This document shows, piece after piece, positions 1 to 8,846 of a DNA stretch of 64,000 nt (position 1 is the first letter of the stretch; the number at the start of each line of letters is the position of its first letter). A program made the position numbers and the translations under genes. The notes below the pieces were generated by a model that was given only the letters and a program-made list of their open reading frames with translations, searched no databases and had not been told where the DNA came from. The DNA is from an uncultured Eubacteriales bacterium (GTDB lineage: Bacteria > Bacillota > Clostridia > Oscillospirales > Acutalibacteraceae), in assembly GCA_900318495.1 (NCBI GenBank), contig ONLA01000002.1, forward strand, positions 17,562 to 81,561, in the 5' to 3' direction.

Positions 1-123
1 GTACTCAAGGTTCGCAAGAACATCGCCAAGTGGACAAAAGCGGAAGCCGATGCCGTTGCCGAAAAAGTAATGGCTATGGCGACCGAAGAAGAAGTAACAG
101 CTTATCTCAAAACAATAGTATAA
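1..123 (+). CDS. 3' end of an unidentified protein-coding gene (partial)
   Basis: The first 40 codons of the window read without a stop in frame 1 and end in TAA at 121-123. The visible tail is charged and helix-like, with lysines early and a run of glutamates before the final Tyr-Leu-Lys-Thr-Ile-Val. The start lies outside the window. A strong terminator follows 18 bases later, which supports a real gene end. I do not recognise the family from 40 residues and assign no function. Confidence 0.7.
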   Translation, partial: VLKVRKNIAKWTKAEADAVAEKVMAMATEEEVTAYLKTIV

Positions 124-141
124 TTCTTTGTCAGAATATTA

Positions 142-172
142 AACGCCGGAGCGAAAACTCCGGCGTTGTTTT
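142..172 (+). terminator. Rho-independent terminator of the partial first gene
   Basis: A perfect 10-bp stem (AACGCCGGAG at 142-151 with CTCCGGCGTT at 158-167) closes a 6-nt loop and is followed by GTTTTAT. It lies between the convergent ends of the partial plus-strand gene and cysK. Confidence 0.85.
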
Positions 173-187
173 ATGAATTAAAGCCTT

Positions 188-1117
188 TTACTCCTCAAAA
201 AGCGGAGTTGAAAAATACCTTTCGGCTGTATCAGGCAATACAGTAACAACAGTTTTGCCCTCTCCGAGTTTTTTGGCAAGCTTCAAAGCCGCCGCGACGT
301 TGGTACCTGCCGAAATTCCGCACATTAAGCCTTCCTCGCGCGCAAGACGCTTTGCCGTATTAAGAGCTTCTTCATCGGTTACAACATAAATTTCATCATA
401 AATTTCCCGGTTAAGAATGTCGGGAATTATTCCGTCGCCTATACCCATTTGCAGGTGGGTTCCGATTGTACCGCCTGCTAAAATAGCGGCGTTTTCAGGC
501 TCAACCGCCCAAATTTCAATGTCCGGATACTGTGCCTTTAACACTTCGCCTATTCCGGTAATTGTGCCTCCTGTGCCGATTCCCGAGCAAAAGCCGTCAA
601 TCGACTTTGCGCACTGCTGCATTATTTCAAGCGCGGTGTATTTTTTATGCGCCTTAACGTTGTTAATGTTGGCAAACTGCTGCGGAACAAAAACCTTGTC
701 GTTTTTCTCCCTCATTTTAAGCGCCGTCTGCAAGCATTCGTCAATGCACGCGCCGATGTCGCCGGCGTCGTGAATCAGCTTCACCTCGGCGCCGTAATGG
801 CGGATAAGCTTTCTGCGCTCCTCGCTGACCGAGTCGGGCATAATTATAATTGTGCGGTAGCCCTTAACAGCACCTACGAGCGCAAGCCCGATGCCTTGGT
901 TGCCGCTGGTGGGTTCAACAATTATGCTGTCCTTGTCAATCAAGCCATCGCGTTCAGCCTGATTAATCATATTAAGCGCTGTCCGGGTTTTTATTGAGCC
1001 GCCCACATTGAGCGCTTCGAACTTCACAAGAATCTCAGCGCTGCCGGGTTCAGCCATACGGTTGAGTCTGATAAGCGGAGTTTGTCCTACCGCTTCAAGT
1101 ACATTGTTATAAACCAT
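188..1117 (-). CDS. cysK: Cysteine synthase (O-acetylserine sulfhydrylase)
   Basis: This is a 309-residue fold-type II PLP enzyme that would make cysteine from O-acetylserine and sulfide in the cytoplasm. The PLP lysine is K43 in the segment NVGGSIKTR. The substrate loop T70-S-G-N-Q (usually TSGNT) and the phosphate-binding GTGGTITG (181-188) are present, with S269 in CGISAGTN contacting the PLP ring. Length is normal for CysK (about 310). The ATG follows a GGAAAGG ribosome site. It appears monocistronic, with its own -10 element upstream and no T-box visible. The close relatives cystathionine beta-synthase and cysteine synthase B cannot be fully excluded, because the NVGGS/TSGNQ variants are not the textbook CysK motifs. 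Confidence 0.85.
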   Translation of the reverse strand: MVYNNVLEAVGQTPLIRLNRMAEPGSAEILVKFEALNVGGSIKTRTALNMINQAERDGLIDKDSIIVEPTSGNQGIGLALVGAVKGYRTIIIMPDSVSEERRKLIRHYGAEVKLIHDAGDIGACIDECLQTALKMREKNDKVFVPQQFANINNVKAHKKYTALEIMQQCAKSIDGFCSGIGTGGTITGIGEVLKAQYPDIEIWAVEPENAAILAGGTIGTHLQMGIGDGIIPDILNREIYDEIYVVTDEEALNTAKRLAREEGLMCGISAGTNVAAALKLAKKLGEGKTVVTVLPDTAERYFSTPLFEE

Positions 1118-1153
1118 AGTGTTTTTGCCTTTCCAGTATTATGTATCTTATTA

Positions 1154-1182
1154 ATTATACCTGAAACCGGATGATTTTGAAA
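1154..1182 (-). promoter_or_regulatory. Probable sigma-A promoter of cysK
   Basis: On the minus strand a perfect -10 TATAAT (1154-1159) lies 36 bases upstream of the cysK ATG. The best -35 at 17 bp spacing is TTTCAA (1177-1182), only three of six consensus bases, so the -10 carries the prediction. Confidence 0.5.
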
Positions 1183-1520
1183 TATACATTATTACTAAAA
1201 TACCACACCAAAAACTGTGTTATGATAACAAAATATTTTCAAAGCATTGAAACCATAAACTTAAAGCACAAACGCAGGCTGTTCAAAACGAAGCAGCCTG
1301 CGAATTTGTGTGCGAAAAACCAAAAAGAGAATTTCCAGCTTTCACAAAAGGAGATTATCGAAAAAAAGTAGTAATCTTTTTCAATGTTTATTATACAGGG
1401 TTAATTTAAAAAAATCAATGCAATGTGTAAATTTGGCACATTTTATTTTTATTTTTTTCCGATTATGTTACAACCCGGTTTGCTATATGTCATATAACTT
1501 TAATAAAAATTCATAAATCA
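1183..1520. other. Intergenic stretch with one strong hairpin, no gene recognised
   Basis: This AT-rich gap separates divergent cysK and the phosphatase gene. It holds a perfect 9-bp inverted repeat (CGCAGGCTG at 1273-1281 and CAGCCTGCG at 1294-1302) with a 12-nt loop and no clear U-tract. A weaker stem (AATGTG 1422-1427 with CACATT 1437-1442) is followed by TTATTTTTATTTTTTT and could end a short plus-strand transcript. The short reading frames here have no ribosome site next to an ATG, and I see no riboswitch or T-box signature. Confidence 0.5.
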
Positions 1521-1549
1521 TTGAATTTTTTTATTAACTATGATATAAT
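1521..1549 (+). promoter_or_regulatory. Sigma-A promoter of the SpoIIE/RsbU-type phosphatase gene
   Basis: TTGAAT (1521-1526), a 17-bp spacer and a perfect TATAAT (1544-1549) with an extended TGn lie 36 bases before the chosen start codon. Confidence 0.85.
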
Positions 1550-1584
1550 CAATATAGCAAAAACACATGAAAAAGGTGATACTT

Positions 1585-2946
1585 ATGAAAGAGAAAATAA
1601 AAACGCTATTTGTCCGTCCTTCAGGCGAGCTTAAACAAACGCTGCGTGAAAACGAGATAAAAACCAATAAGCTGATGCTCATCCTTACAGCAATAATAAC
1701 CGGTGTTATTATTGTTTACTGGGCGTTGTCGCATATTATTCCCAAAACACTGCTTAACAGCTCGGAGCTTTTGGGGCTTGTGATATATTACCTTATATCA
1801 ACCGGAATCGTGGCTTTGATTTGCTTCGTTACAAAATTTAAGCCGAGGGCAATTAAATATTTTTTAATCATAGTCTTTACCGACCTGATTATTTCGTGCA
1901 GCACCCAGGTGATGCAGGAGGACAGGCTTATTCTTGTTTTCCCCTTAATTATGTGCACGCGGTATTATTCAATGCATTTTTCGCTGTTTTCGTCGCTGTA
2001 CCTGATTTTTTCATCATACTGGCTGCCGCTGATTGGATCTATTGTTTCCTCGGACGACCAATCCGCGATTATAATAAAAATGCTGACGCAATACTCAACC
2101 GACATCATTATCGAAATGGTTCCGCTGTATATCTTCATCACGCTTTTGTGTGTTGTTCTGGCGTACAACGGACGGTCAACGCTTCAAAGGCAGTCTGAAA
2201 TTTCGCAAAAAATGGCGCGCACACAAGCAGACCTCGATATGGCTAAAAGCATTCAAATCAGTCAGCTCCCGGCGGAATTCCCCGTTCGTGACGAATTTGA
2301 AGTACACGCCGAAATGCACCCCGCAAAAGAGGTCGGCGGCGATTTGTACGACTGCTTTATGATTGACGACGATCATATGGGTATAGTAATCGGTGATGTT
2401 TCCGGAAAGGGAGTTCCGGCGTCGCTGTTTATGATGATGACGCGCAAGCTTTTGAATCATTTGGGCACATCGGTTCCCGAACCGTCCGAGGTTATACGTC
2501 AGCTTAATGTTCAGCTTGAAAAAGGCAACGAAGAAAATATGTTTGTAACAGTTTGGTACGGTGTTCTTACAATTTCCACCGGAGAAGTCAAGGCAGTAAA
2601 CGCAGGTCACAACTTCCCGGTTATAAAAAATCCCGAAGGAAAATTTGAAAAGCTAAAGATAAAAAGCGGACCGTTTGTCGGAGGCTTGCCAAAAGCAAAG
2701 TACAGGCAATATGAATTTAAGCTTGAAAAAGGCAGCACAATGTTTATTTACACCGACGGCGTTGAGGACGCGTGCAACATTAAGGACGAGTGTTTCGGTT
2801 CAGACAGAATGATTGAAACGCTCAACGCCAATTCGGAATGTAACCCCAAGGAGCTGATTTCAGCGATGATGCAAGCTCTTGACGATTACTCCAAGGGCGC
2901 CGAGCAGTTTGACGATATCACGATGCTCGCGCTTTCGTATAAATAA
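1585..2946 (+). CDS. Membrane-anchored PP2C/SpoIIE-family serine phosphatase (RsbU-like)
   Basis: A 453-residue protein: an N-terminal half with about six hydrophobic membrane segments, a short coiled linker, then a PPM/SpoIIE phosphatase domain (about residues 215-453). Metal-binding landmarks are EVGGDLYD (249-256), GDVSGKGVPAS near 270, NAGHNFPV and the C-terminal TDGVEDA. Family members dephosphorylate STAS-domain anti-sigma antagonists in partner switching. I chose ATG 1585 over the in-frame ATG at 1567 because AAGGTGAT sits 4 bases upstream of the former. Inference: its partner is the STAS protein encoded by the convergent operon at 8847-9149. The membrane half has no recognisable ligand domain, so the signal is unknown. 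Confidence 0.88.
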   Translation: MKEKIKTLFVRPSGELKQTLRENEIKTNKLMLILTAIITGVIIVYWALSHIIPKTLLNSSELLGLVIYYLISTGIVALICFVTKFKPRAIKYFLIIVFTDLIISCSTQVMQEDRLILVFPLIMCTRYYSMHFSLFSSLYLIFSSYWLPLIGSIVSSDDQSAIIIKMLTQYSTDIIIEMVPLYIFITLLCVVLAYNGRSTLQRQSEISQKMARTQADLDMAKSIQISQLPAEFPVRDEFEVHAEMHPAKEVGGDLYDCFMIDDDHMGIVIGDVSGKGVPASLFMMMTRKLLNHLGTSVPEPSEVIRQLNVQLEKGNEENMFVTVWYGVLTISTGEVKAVNAGHNFPVIKNPEGKFEKLKIKSGPFVGGLPKAKYRQYEFKLEKGSTMFIYTDGVEDACNIKDECFGSDRMIETLNANSECNPKELISAMMQALDDYSKGAEQFDDITMLALSYK

Positions 2947-2962
2947 GGCAACAGCGCAAATC

Positions 2963-3011
2963 AAAAAGGATCTGTAAAAGCCCGATGACAGGGAATTACA
3001 GATCCTTTTTT
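2963..3011. terminator. Bidirectional terminator between convergent genes
   Basis: A 15-bp inverted repeat (AAAAAGGATCTGTAA at 2963-2977 with TTACAGATCCTTTTT at 2996-3010) is flanked by an A-run on one side and a T-run on the other, so it can serve both the phosphatase gene and the subtilase operon. Confidence 0.85.
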
Positions 3012-3023
3012 GTCAGTATAAAA

Positions 3024-4181
3024 TCAGGTCAGCAAACGCTGAAGCGCGGTAACATCGCTTACGGTAACACTGCCGTTTCCGTCTATATCCGCAAGCGAAG
3101 CGTCAAATTCAGTCATTTTGAAGCCTGCAAGGTACTTTTGAACAGCGGTCGCGTCGTTAATATCAACCGTGCCGCTGTGATTCACGTCGCCGGTACGAAA
3201 AGGCGTTACCGGCTTGATGTTGAGGTCAAAATTGCTTAAATCAATCATTCCCCAGCCGTATGTGTCGTCAAAGCCTTCATCGCCGAGGTCTACGGCATAG
3301 TGCTTTAATATACCGTAAATTTGCTCCTGATTAAGGCTTTTATCAATGGTTTTAATCAGAGCGGCGGCAGCTGCAGCGTGCGGAGCGGCAAGAGATGTGC
3401 CGGAATCAAGCATCATAAGAGACCTGTGCGGCACAAGCACGTTCATACCCGGCAAAGCAAAATCAATTACCGAACCGTAGTTGGCAAGAAGTCCGAGGGT
3501 GTTGTTTTTGTTAACGGATGTAACGGTAATAACGTTGTCCTTGTTGGCAGGATAGCGAAGCGAAGCGTCGCCCCCTTGGTTGCCGGCTGCCACTACCACC
3601 ACCGCATTGCGTGAAACCGCCTCGGCAATGGCATTGTCAAGCGAATGATAAGTGTGGTTTTTATCATCGCCGCTAAGGCTCAGATTAATTACGTCCGCAC
3701 CGTGGTCAAGCGCGTAATAAATTCCCTTGGCTGTGTCCGCCATATTGCCGTCGCCGTTTTTGTCCATAACCTTTATAGGCAGGATTTTAACGTTAGATGA
3801 GGTGCCGTCGGCAATAATACCGCTCACCTCGGTTCCGTGATACTGCTCGTCCTCAAAATCCGTATTGTTATCAATAAAATTGTAACCGTCGTCGGTGTAG
3901 CGTCCCTGAAGGTATCGGTTGGATTTTTTGATTCCGGTATCCAGCACCGCAACCCTGACCTCCGGAAGCTGTTTACCGCTGTTCTCTATTTTTTTTTGCA
4001 GGGAATCGAGTCCCATACTCTTAACTCCCCAGCTCATATGACCCAAAAGGTAATTGCTGAGTGATTCTGTTTTACAATCATATTCAGCCTTGCGTTCCGC
4101 GGAACCCGCGCTGAAGCACGAAAAGTCTGCAAAAGCTGTAATAACAGCGAGCAAAACAGAAATCAAACGAAATTTTTTCAT
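3024..4181 (-). CDS. Secreted subtilisin-like serine protease with C-terminal dockerin
   Basis: A 385-residue S8 peptidase. A signal peptide covers about the first 28 residues. The catalytic triad is visible as D81 (VLDTG), H115 (HGTEVSG) and S263 (GTSLAAP), with the oxyanion asparagine N201 in AAGN. Residues 331-385 form a type I dockerin: two duplicated 12-residue calcium loops starting GDVNHSG and ADIDGNG. The protein would be exported and dock onto a cohesin on the cell surface or a scaffold. Its start overlaps the upstream esterase stop by 4 bp, so it is the last gene of the STAS/NRPS-like operon. Coupling a dockerin protease to this operon is unusual; it could process a product or be the output of the circuit. 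Confidence 0.9.
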   Translation of the reverse strand: MKKFRLISVLLAVITAFADFSCFSAGSAERKAEYDCKTESLSNYLLGHMSWGVKSMGLDSLQKKIENSGKQLPEVRVAVLDTGIKKSNRYLQGRYTDDGYNFIDNNTDFEDEQYHGTEVSGIIADGTSSNVKILPIKVMDKNGDGNMADTAKGIYYALDHGADVINLSLSGDDKNHTYHSLDNAIAEAVSRNAVVVVAAGNQGGDASLRYPANKDNVITVTSVNKNNTLGLLANYGSVIDFALPGMNVLVPHRSLMMLDSGTSLAAPHAAAAAALIKTIDKSLNQEQIYGILKHYAVDLGDEGFDDTYGWGMIDLSNFDLNIKPVTPFRTGDVNHSGTVDINDATAVQKYLAGFKMTEFDASLADIDGNGSVTVSDVTALQRLLT

Positions 4182-5857
4182 TTTTTACCATCCCTTCCGG
4201 TTAGAGACTTCACCGCAAAAATCGTAAGTCCCGCAATTCCTGCAACAATCGCGGTGCCTCCGGCAACAGCCTTTTTAACAAACGGAACGTTATAATTAAG
4301 CGTAGCGTAAGAAGGGTTTAGCATATGCCGCAAAAGCGGTGACAAAAGAGTCCTGCGGCGGCTCAGCAAGTCGTATTGAATATGAGGGTTGCGCGTTATT
4401 TTCATTGTAGCCCGGTTTTTGCCTGTGTACGGTTCCCAAACAAGACTGTCTGTTGACGGATTGCCAGTTCGCGCGAAGTTTGTCCACATTTGCATTACAG
4501 TGTCCGACAGCGCTTCGTCGGCAACCTCTCCGGTATAAATTGTCTCCTCAAGATTGCCGAAAACATAGGCAAGCTCAACCGCGTGGCAGGCGTTGCGCAT
4601 TGGCAGGCTGGACGGGACAGTCCAGTAATACATATACGCGTTTCCGCCGTTTTTCGAATGCAGCTCAGCCTGCGTTACAGCCGGAAGACGGAACATAAGC
4701 TCGTCATAAAAACGCGACATCTTCCATGTATTGTTGCCCTTAACCGCGGACATAAAAAGGTCAACGCGCTTTTTTTCGTGCGCTGAAATCTTCTTCATAT
4801 CGTTTTCAAACTTAACAGACATACTGAAGCTGTACGGAATAACGCCTCCGACCTCGCCTATCCAGTAATTCATTTCCTCGGAATTTGTTCCAATCAGAAT
4901 ATCAATGTCCGTTGTGTCTCCGTTTTGATACGAATCGTACGGGTTAAGCGGAATCAGCCTTCCGTCGCGCTGGGGAAAATTATTGTAATCATTAACCTTT
5001 TCGTTGATTTTTAAAAGCTCGGCTTCGCTCAGGCTTAACAGCTTTTTTACGGATTTTGTGTGCGCGGCTGACATAAGGCGCTTTGAAAACTCCCTGCACT
5101 CCTCTTTTGAAAAGGTCAGCGCAACCGAACCGCTTTCGGCAATTACACGACGGAACAGTCCCTTTGCCTGCGGGATTACCGGCAGCAGCGACACGCTTCC
5201 GCCGCCTGCCGATTCACCGAACACCGTTACGTTTCCCGGGTTGCCGCCGAATGCGCTTATATTCTTTTGAATCCAGCGCAGCGCCTCGATTTGGTCAAGT
5301 ATTCCCAGGTTAGGCGCGTCCGGATAAGCCTCGCCGCCTTCAAAATACGACAAATCCACAAATCCCATCAAGCCCACACGGTATCCTACAGTCACCAGTA
5401 TAATATCAGGATGCTTGCTGACAAATGCCTTGCCGTCATACATCGGGTCGGCTGTACCTCCCCAGCCGTAGGAACCGCCGTGCAGGAACACCATTACCGG
5501 TTTGTCTGAAGATGTGTCGGAAAGATTTTTCCAAACGTTGAGATACAGGCAGTCCTCGCTGCGCGGATAGTACGACGCCTGCTCGGACGGCCACTCGGTT
5601 TGAATCGGCGATTTGCCGTTGTAATACGCTTCATACACAGAATCACAGTCGTCAACAGGCTCGGGCGCTTTCCAGCGCAGCCTGCCCACAGGCGGCTTGG
5701 CAAACGGAATACCGCGGAACGAGCAGACATTTCCTGCCTTGGCGCCCACAAATATTCCGTTACGGCAAACCGCCGACAGCTCTGAATCGTATTCACCTGT
5801 TATTACGGAATTTTTGCCGTAGCTTTCGCGTATTCTGTTTACTGATTCGTCTGTCAT
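4178..5857 (-). CDS. Type-B carboxylesterase, C-terminal membrane anchor
   Basis: A 559-residue alpha/beta hydrolase of the carboxylesterase/cholinesterase family. The oxyanion motif HGGSYGWGG (126-134), nucleophile S216 in GESAGGG, acidic E327/E328 and H425 in NACHAVE fit the Ser-Glu-His triad; EDCLYLNVW (101-109) is the family signature. There is no signal peptide, but the last 40 residues contain a Gly/Ala/Ile-rich helix followed by a basic tail, suggesting a C-terminal anchor with the enzyme in the cytoplasm. It overlaps both neighbours by 4 bp. Inference: it may release or hydrolyse the thioester-bound product of the NRPS-like enzyme, which has no thioesterase domain. Confidence 0.88.
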   Translation of the reverse strand: MTDESVNRIRESYGKNSVITGEYDSELSAVCRNGIFVGAKAGNVCSFRGIPFAKPPVGRLRWKAPEPVDDCDSVYEAYYNGKSPIQTEWPSEQASYYPRSEDCLYLNVWKNLSDTSSDKPVMVFLHGGSYGWGGTADPMYDGKAFVSKHPDIILVTVGYRVGLMGFVDLSYFEGGEAYPDAPNLGILDQIEALRWIQKNISAFGGNPGNVTVFGESAGGGSVSLLPVIPQAKGLFRRVIAESGSVALTFSKEECREFSKRLMSAAHTKSVKKLLSLSEAELLKINEKVNDYNNFPQRDGRLIPLNPYDSYQNGDTTDIDILIGTNSEEMNYWIGEVGGVIPYSFSMSVKFENDMKKISAHEKKRVDLFMSAVKGNNTWKMSRFYDELMFRLPAVTQAELHSKNGGNAYMYYWTVPSSLPMRNACHAVELAYVFGNLEETIYTGEVADEALSDTVMQMWTNFARTGNPSTDSLVWEPYTGKNRATMKITRNPHIQYDLLSRRRTLLSPLLRHMLNPSYATLNYNVPFVKKAVAGGTAIVAGIAGLTIFAVKSLTGRDGKK

Positions 5858-8841
5858 TGTTTTCTCCGGAATATACCCATTACAGCCTCAAAGAAATTCT
5901 TCTTGTTGCTGTACTTATTGCGAAGCTCGCTTATGGTAACGTCTGTTTGAGAATTGTGTGTTACCAAGCCCTGAGCAACCTTAATAAATATATTCTTAAA
6001 TTCATCCATACTGTCATCGTCGTAAAGACTCGCGGTGTAGTCCATCATAAGCATCAGGCCGTCTTCGCCGTCAAGAATTTCCATATCGAGAATGGTCTGT
6101 GACGCCGCCTGATTCTGACGGATGTCAATTGTTTCAACATCCATACCGTCCATTCCGCCCATATCGCGGATGTCCTGCTGATAAAGCAAGTAAGCCGCCT
6201 CGCTGCTTCCTGCCTGGTTGTTTATGTCAACATACGGATAACAGCTGTGCTCGATACCCTTTTGCACCTGGGTGTGAACCTCGGCGAACAGTTCGCGCAG
6301 GGTCATTTCATCCTTAAAGCGGATACCTACCGGCAGCTCGCGGAACAACAGTCCGACAGAGCTCATCGCGGTTAAATCCTCTCTGCCGTTGTAAATCCAG
6401 CAAAGCTTGATGTCGTCCTTTTTATTATAAATGGAAATCGCGAGCGCAAGCACGGAAATGAAAAATTCATTACGGCTTATGCGGTACTGACGCTCCATAG
6501 CCTTCATCTGAGGCTGCTCGATTCCGATTGGCGCAATAACCTCTCCCATCTCGTTTTCACGTGATTCGTGGTCGGTTTTGGGGTAGCAAGACCAGTCTAC
6601 GCCCTCAAAGCGATCCTCAAAGTACTTTTTGCTTTCCTCATAAAACTCGGTTCCTGCCTCATCCTCGCGGTTCTGCAGGATAAGATAGTAAAGATCCGGG
6701 TCGGGCTGCATACCCATATACGCCTTGCCGACGTTTTGCATAAACAACTTTAATGACGTGCCGTCAAACAGTGTGTGGTGAACGTCAAAGAAAATATAAC
6801 CGTTCTTTTCTGTTTCAAACACGCGGCAGCGGTGCAGACAGCCGCCGATAATTTTAAACGGCTGAACAAGATTATCCTTAATATTGTTAAACTCAAACTC
6901 GCTTATTTTTTCAACGCGGATATCCTGAAGCACCTCGGGAGTGTAGCGCTGAATAATGTCGCCGTCATCGTTAAAGTGGAAGGTTGTAAGCAAAGCGGAA
7001 TGGTTTCGGATTGCGGTTCGCATAGCGTCAGCCATTTTTTGCATATCGAACATATCCTTGTCAACCTTCATCATTGTAAACAGGTTATACATAGTTGATT
7101 TTGGCGTATAAAGCTGATAATCAACCATATACAGCTGTTCAACGGTAAGCGGATGATCCTTCTTCATTGCGCGCGCGTTTTTGATTTCGGGATCCTCGCC
7201 GTCATCGTTAGCGTGAATTTCCTCATAAAGCGCGGCAATTTTCCGGGGAGTTCTTCCGCGGAAGATTTCGCTTGCGTTCAAGCCGGGAAGTCCGCTTTCC
7301 GTGATTACCTTAATTGAACCGAGCGAATCGCCGCCCAGCTCATAAAAATCGTCGTTGATTCCGACCTGCTCCAGCTTAAGAACAGCCGCCATAGCGTCGC
7401 ACAGCTTTTGCTGAGTTTCGTTTTCGGGAGCAACATAATCGGTTTTAAAATCGGACGCGTCGGGCTTGGGCAAAGCCTTTCTGTCCATCTTGCCGTTAGG
7501 CTTCAGCGGCACCTTGTCTATCTTCATATAATATGCCGGAATCATATAATAAGGCAGGCGCTTAGAAAGCTCCTCGCGCATCTTGTCGTTATCGACCTCG
7601 ATGTCGGCGGTATAATAAGCGCAAAGGTAGCTTTTGCCGTTTTCCTCAAAGCCGCGCGCCGCCGCCCAGTCAATGCCGAGCACCTGCTTAACCGAGGCTT
7701 CAATTTCGGCAGGCTCAATACGGTTACCGTTAATTTTAATCATATCTCCCGAACGACCGAGCAAAACATAGTTTCCGTTTTCGTCAACACGCGCAAGGTC
7801 GCCTGTGTGATAAACGCCGTTTTGGAAGGCTTTTTCGGTTTCCTCCGGCAAATTCATATAACCGCGTACATAAGGGTTGTCAAAGCAAAGCTCGCCGATT
7901 TCGCCCTCCTGAGCTTCCTCCCCTTCCTCTGTAAGCAGAGTAATTTTACAATCTATTTCGGGCTTGCCGATAGGACAGGTTTCATAAGATCTGTCAATCG
8001 GGAATACGCCTACGGCAAAGCCGCTTTCGGACGCCGCGTAAATATTTATTAAATCAACGTTCTTGTTATATATATTATTAGCCGGTTCACTTCCGACAAA
8101 CAACATTCTCAGGAACGGACCTGTCTGATTGCCGAGCATACGCACATAAGAAGGCGTGAGGAAGGTAATTGAAATACGCTTTTCCAAAAAGAATTTTTTA
8201 AGCGCCATCGGATTCTTGATTGTGGCATAGCCGACAACAAAAATTTTACCGCAGCATATGCTGAGCGCCTTCAGAATTACAATTACCGAAGCGACAAAGT
8301 TCATCGGTGCGAGCAAAGCGATTCTGTCCTTGCCGGTAAACGGAGTTTCCCCGTTAACAGCTATTGAATCAATCGCTCGTTTCAAATTTCCGTATTCGTG
8401 CAAAACTCCCTTCGGATTGCCTGTGGTGCCCGAGGTGTAAATTGCGTAAGCCGCGTCGTGGTCGTCAGCGGTAACGTAACCGATTTTGGGCTCCGTATTC
8501 ATAACGTCATCCCAGTTAGCGGTGGACAGCTCCGTCTTGCAGCCGCAGTCATTGCGGATAAACTCAATACGCTCGGGAGCGTAGGTGTCCTCAACCAGCG
8601 CCCACGCGGCGCCGCTCTTCCATACGCCGAGCATAGCGATAATGGGCATAACTCCGCGCGGTAGGTTAATAAGTACAAAATCCTCCCTGCCGATTCCCTT
8701 TTCGGAAAGATACGCGTAAACTCTTCCGCTCAATTCATCAAGCTTTGAGTATGTAATACCCTTTGAATTTGCTTCGTCAAAGAGTATCGCCGAATTCGGA
8801 TTTTCTTTGGTATAGCTTTCAAGCATCTGTAAAATGTTCAT
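5854..8841 (-). CDS. NRPS-like enzyme with domain order adenylation - carrier - condensation
   Basis: A 995-residue cytoplasmic synthetase. Adenylation domain, residues about 1-460: P-loop YTSGTTGNPKG (135-145), YHTGDL near 345, catalytic lysine K451 in PNGKMDRKALP. Carrier domain about 468-540: phosphopantetheine serine S506 in ELGGDSL. Condensation domain about 563-975: active-site HHTLFDG (688-694). There is no thioesterase or reductase. The residue equivalent to PheA Asp235, which binds an alpha-amino group, appears to be V183 (NFVAS), so the substrate may not be an ordinary alpha-amino acid. The T-C order means the loaded acyl group could be joined to an unloaded acceptor. It lies 5 bp after the STAS gene and overlaps the esterase. 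No phosphopantetheinyl transferase is in the window. Confidence 0.87.
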   Translation of the reverse strand: MNILQMLESYTKENPNSAILFDEANSKGITYSKLDELSGRVYAYLSEKGIGREDFVLINLPRGVMPIIAMLGVWKSGAAWALVEDTYAPERIEFIRNDCGCKTELSTANWDDVMNTEPKIGYVTADDHDAAYAIYTSGTTGNPKGVLHEYGNLKRAIDSIAVNGETPFTGKDRIALLAPMNFVASVIVILKALSICCGKIFVVGYATIKNPMALKKFFLEKRISITFLTPSYVRMLGNQTGPFLRMLFVGSEPANNIYNKNVDLINIYAASESGFAVGVFPIDRSYETCPIGKPEIDCKITLLTEEGEEAQEGEIGELCFDNPYVRGYMNLPEETEKAFQNGVYHTGDLARVDENGNYVLLGRSGDMIKINGNRIEPAEIEASVKQVLGIDWAAARGFEENGKSYLCAYYTADIEVDNDKMREELSKRLPYYMIPAYYMKIDKVPLKPNGKMDRKALPKPDASDFKTDYVAPENETQQKLCDAMAAVLKLEQVGINDDFYELGGDSLGSIKVITESGLPGLNASEIFRGRTPRKIAALYEEIHANDDGEDPEIKNARAMKKDHPLTVEQLYMVDYQLYTPKSTMYNLFTMMKVDKDMFDMQKMADAMRTAIRNHSALLTTFHFNDDGDIIQRYTPEVLQDIRVEKISEFEFNNIKDNLVQPFKIIGGCLHRCRVFETEKNGYIFFDVHHTLFDGTSLKLFMQNVGKAYMGMQPDPDLYYLILQNREDEAGTEFYEESKKYFEDRFEGVDWSCYPKTDHESRENEMGEVIAPIGIEQPQMKAMERQYRISRNEFFISVLALAISIYNKKDDIKLCWIYNGREDLTAMSSVGLLFRELPVGIRFKDEMTLRELFAEVHTQVQKGIEHSCYPYVDINNQAGSSEAAYLLYQQDIRDMGGMDGMDVETIDIRQNQAASQTILDMEILDGEDGLMLMMDYTASLYDDDSMDEFKNIFIKVAQGLVTHNSQTDVTISELRNKYSNKKNFFEAVMGIFRRKQ

Positions 8842-8846
8842 TTCAA

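Noticed and set aside
1118-1300. Possible T-box or other riboswitch before cysK
   Set aside because: No T-box core, S-box or known conserved loop is visible, and the -10 lies only 36 bases before the ATG, leaving no room for a long leader.
1171-1516. Two overlapping short plus-strand frames between cysK and the phosphatase gene
   Set aside because: They are AT-rich, lack ribosome sites at their ATGs, and run over hairpins.
7408-8052. A 214-codon plus-strand frame opposite the NRPS-like gene
   Set aside because: Antisense to an intact adenylation domain, without ribosome site or recognisable domain.
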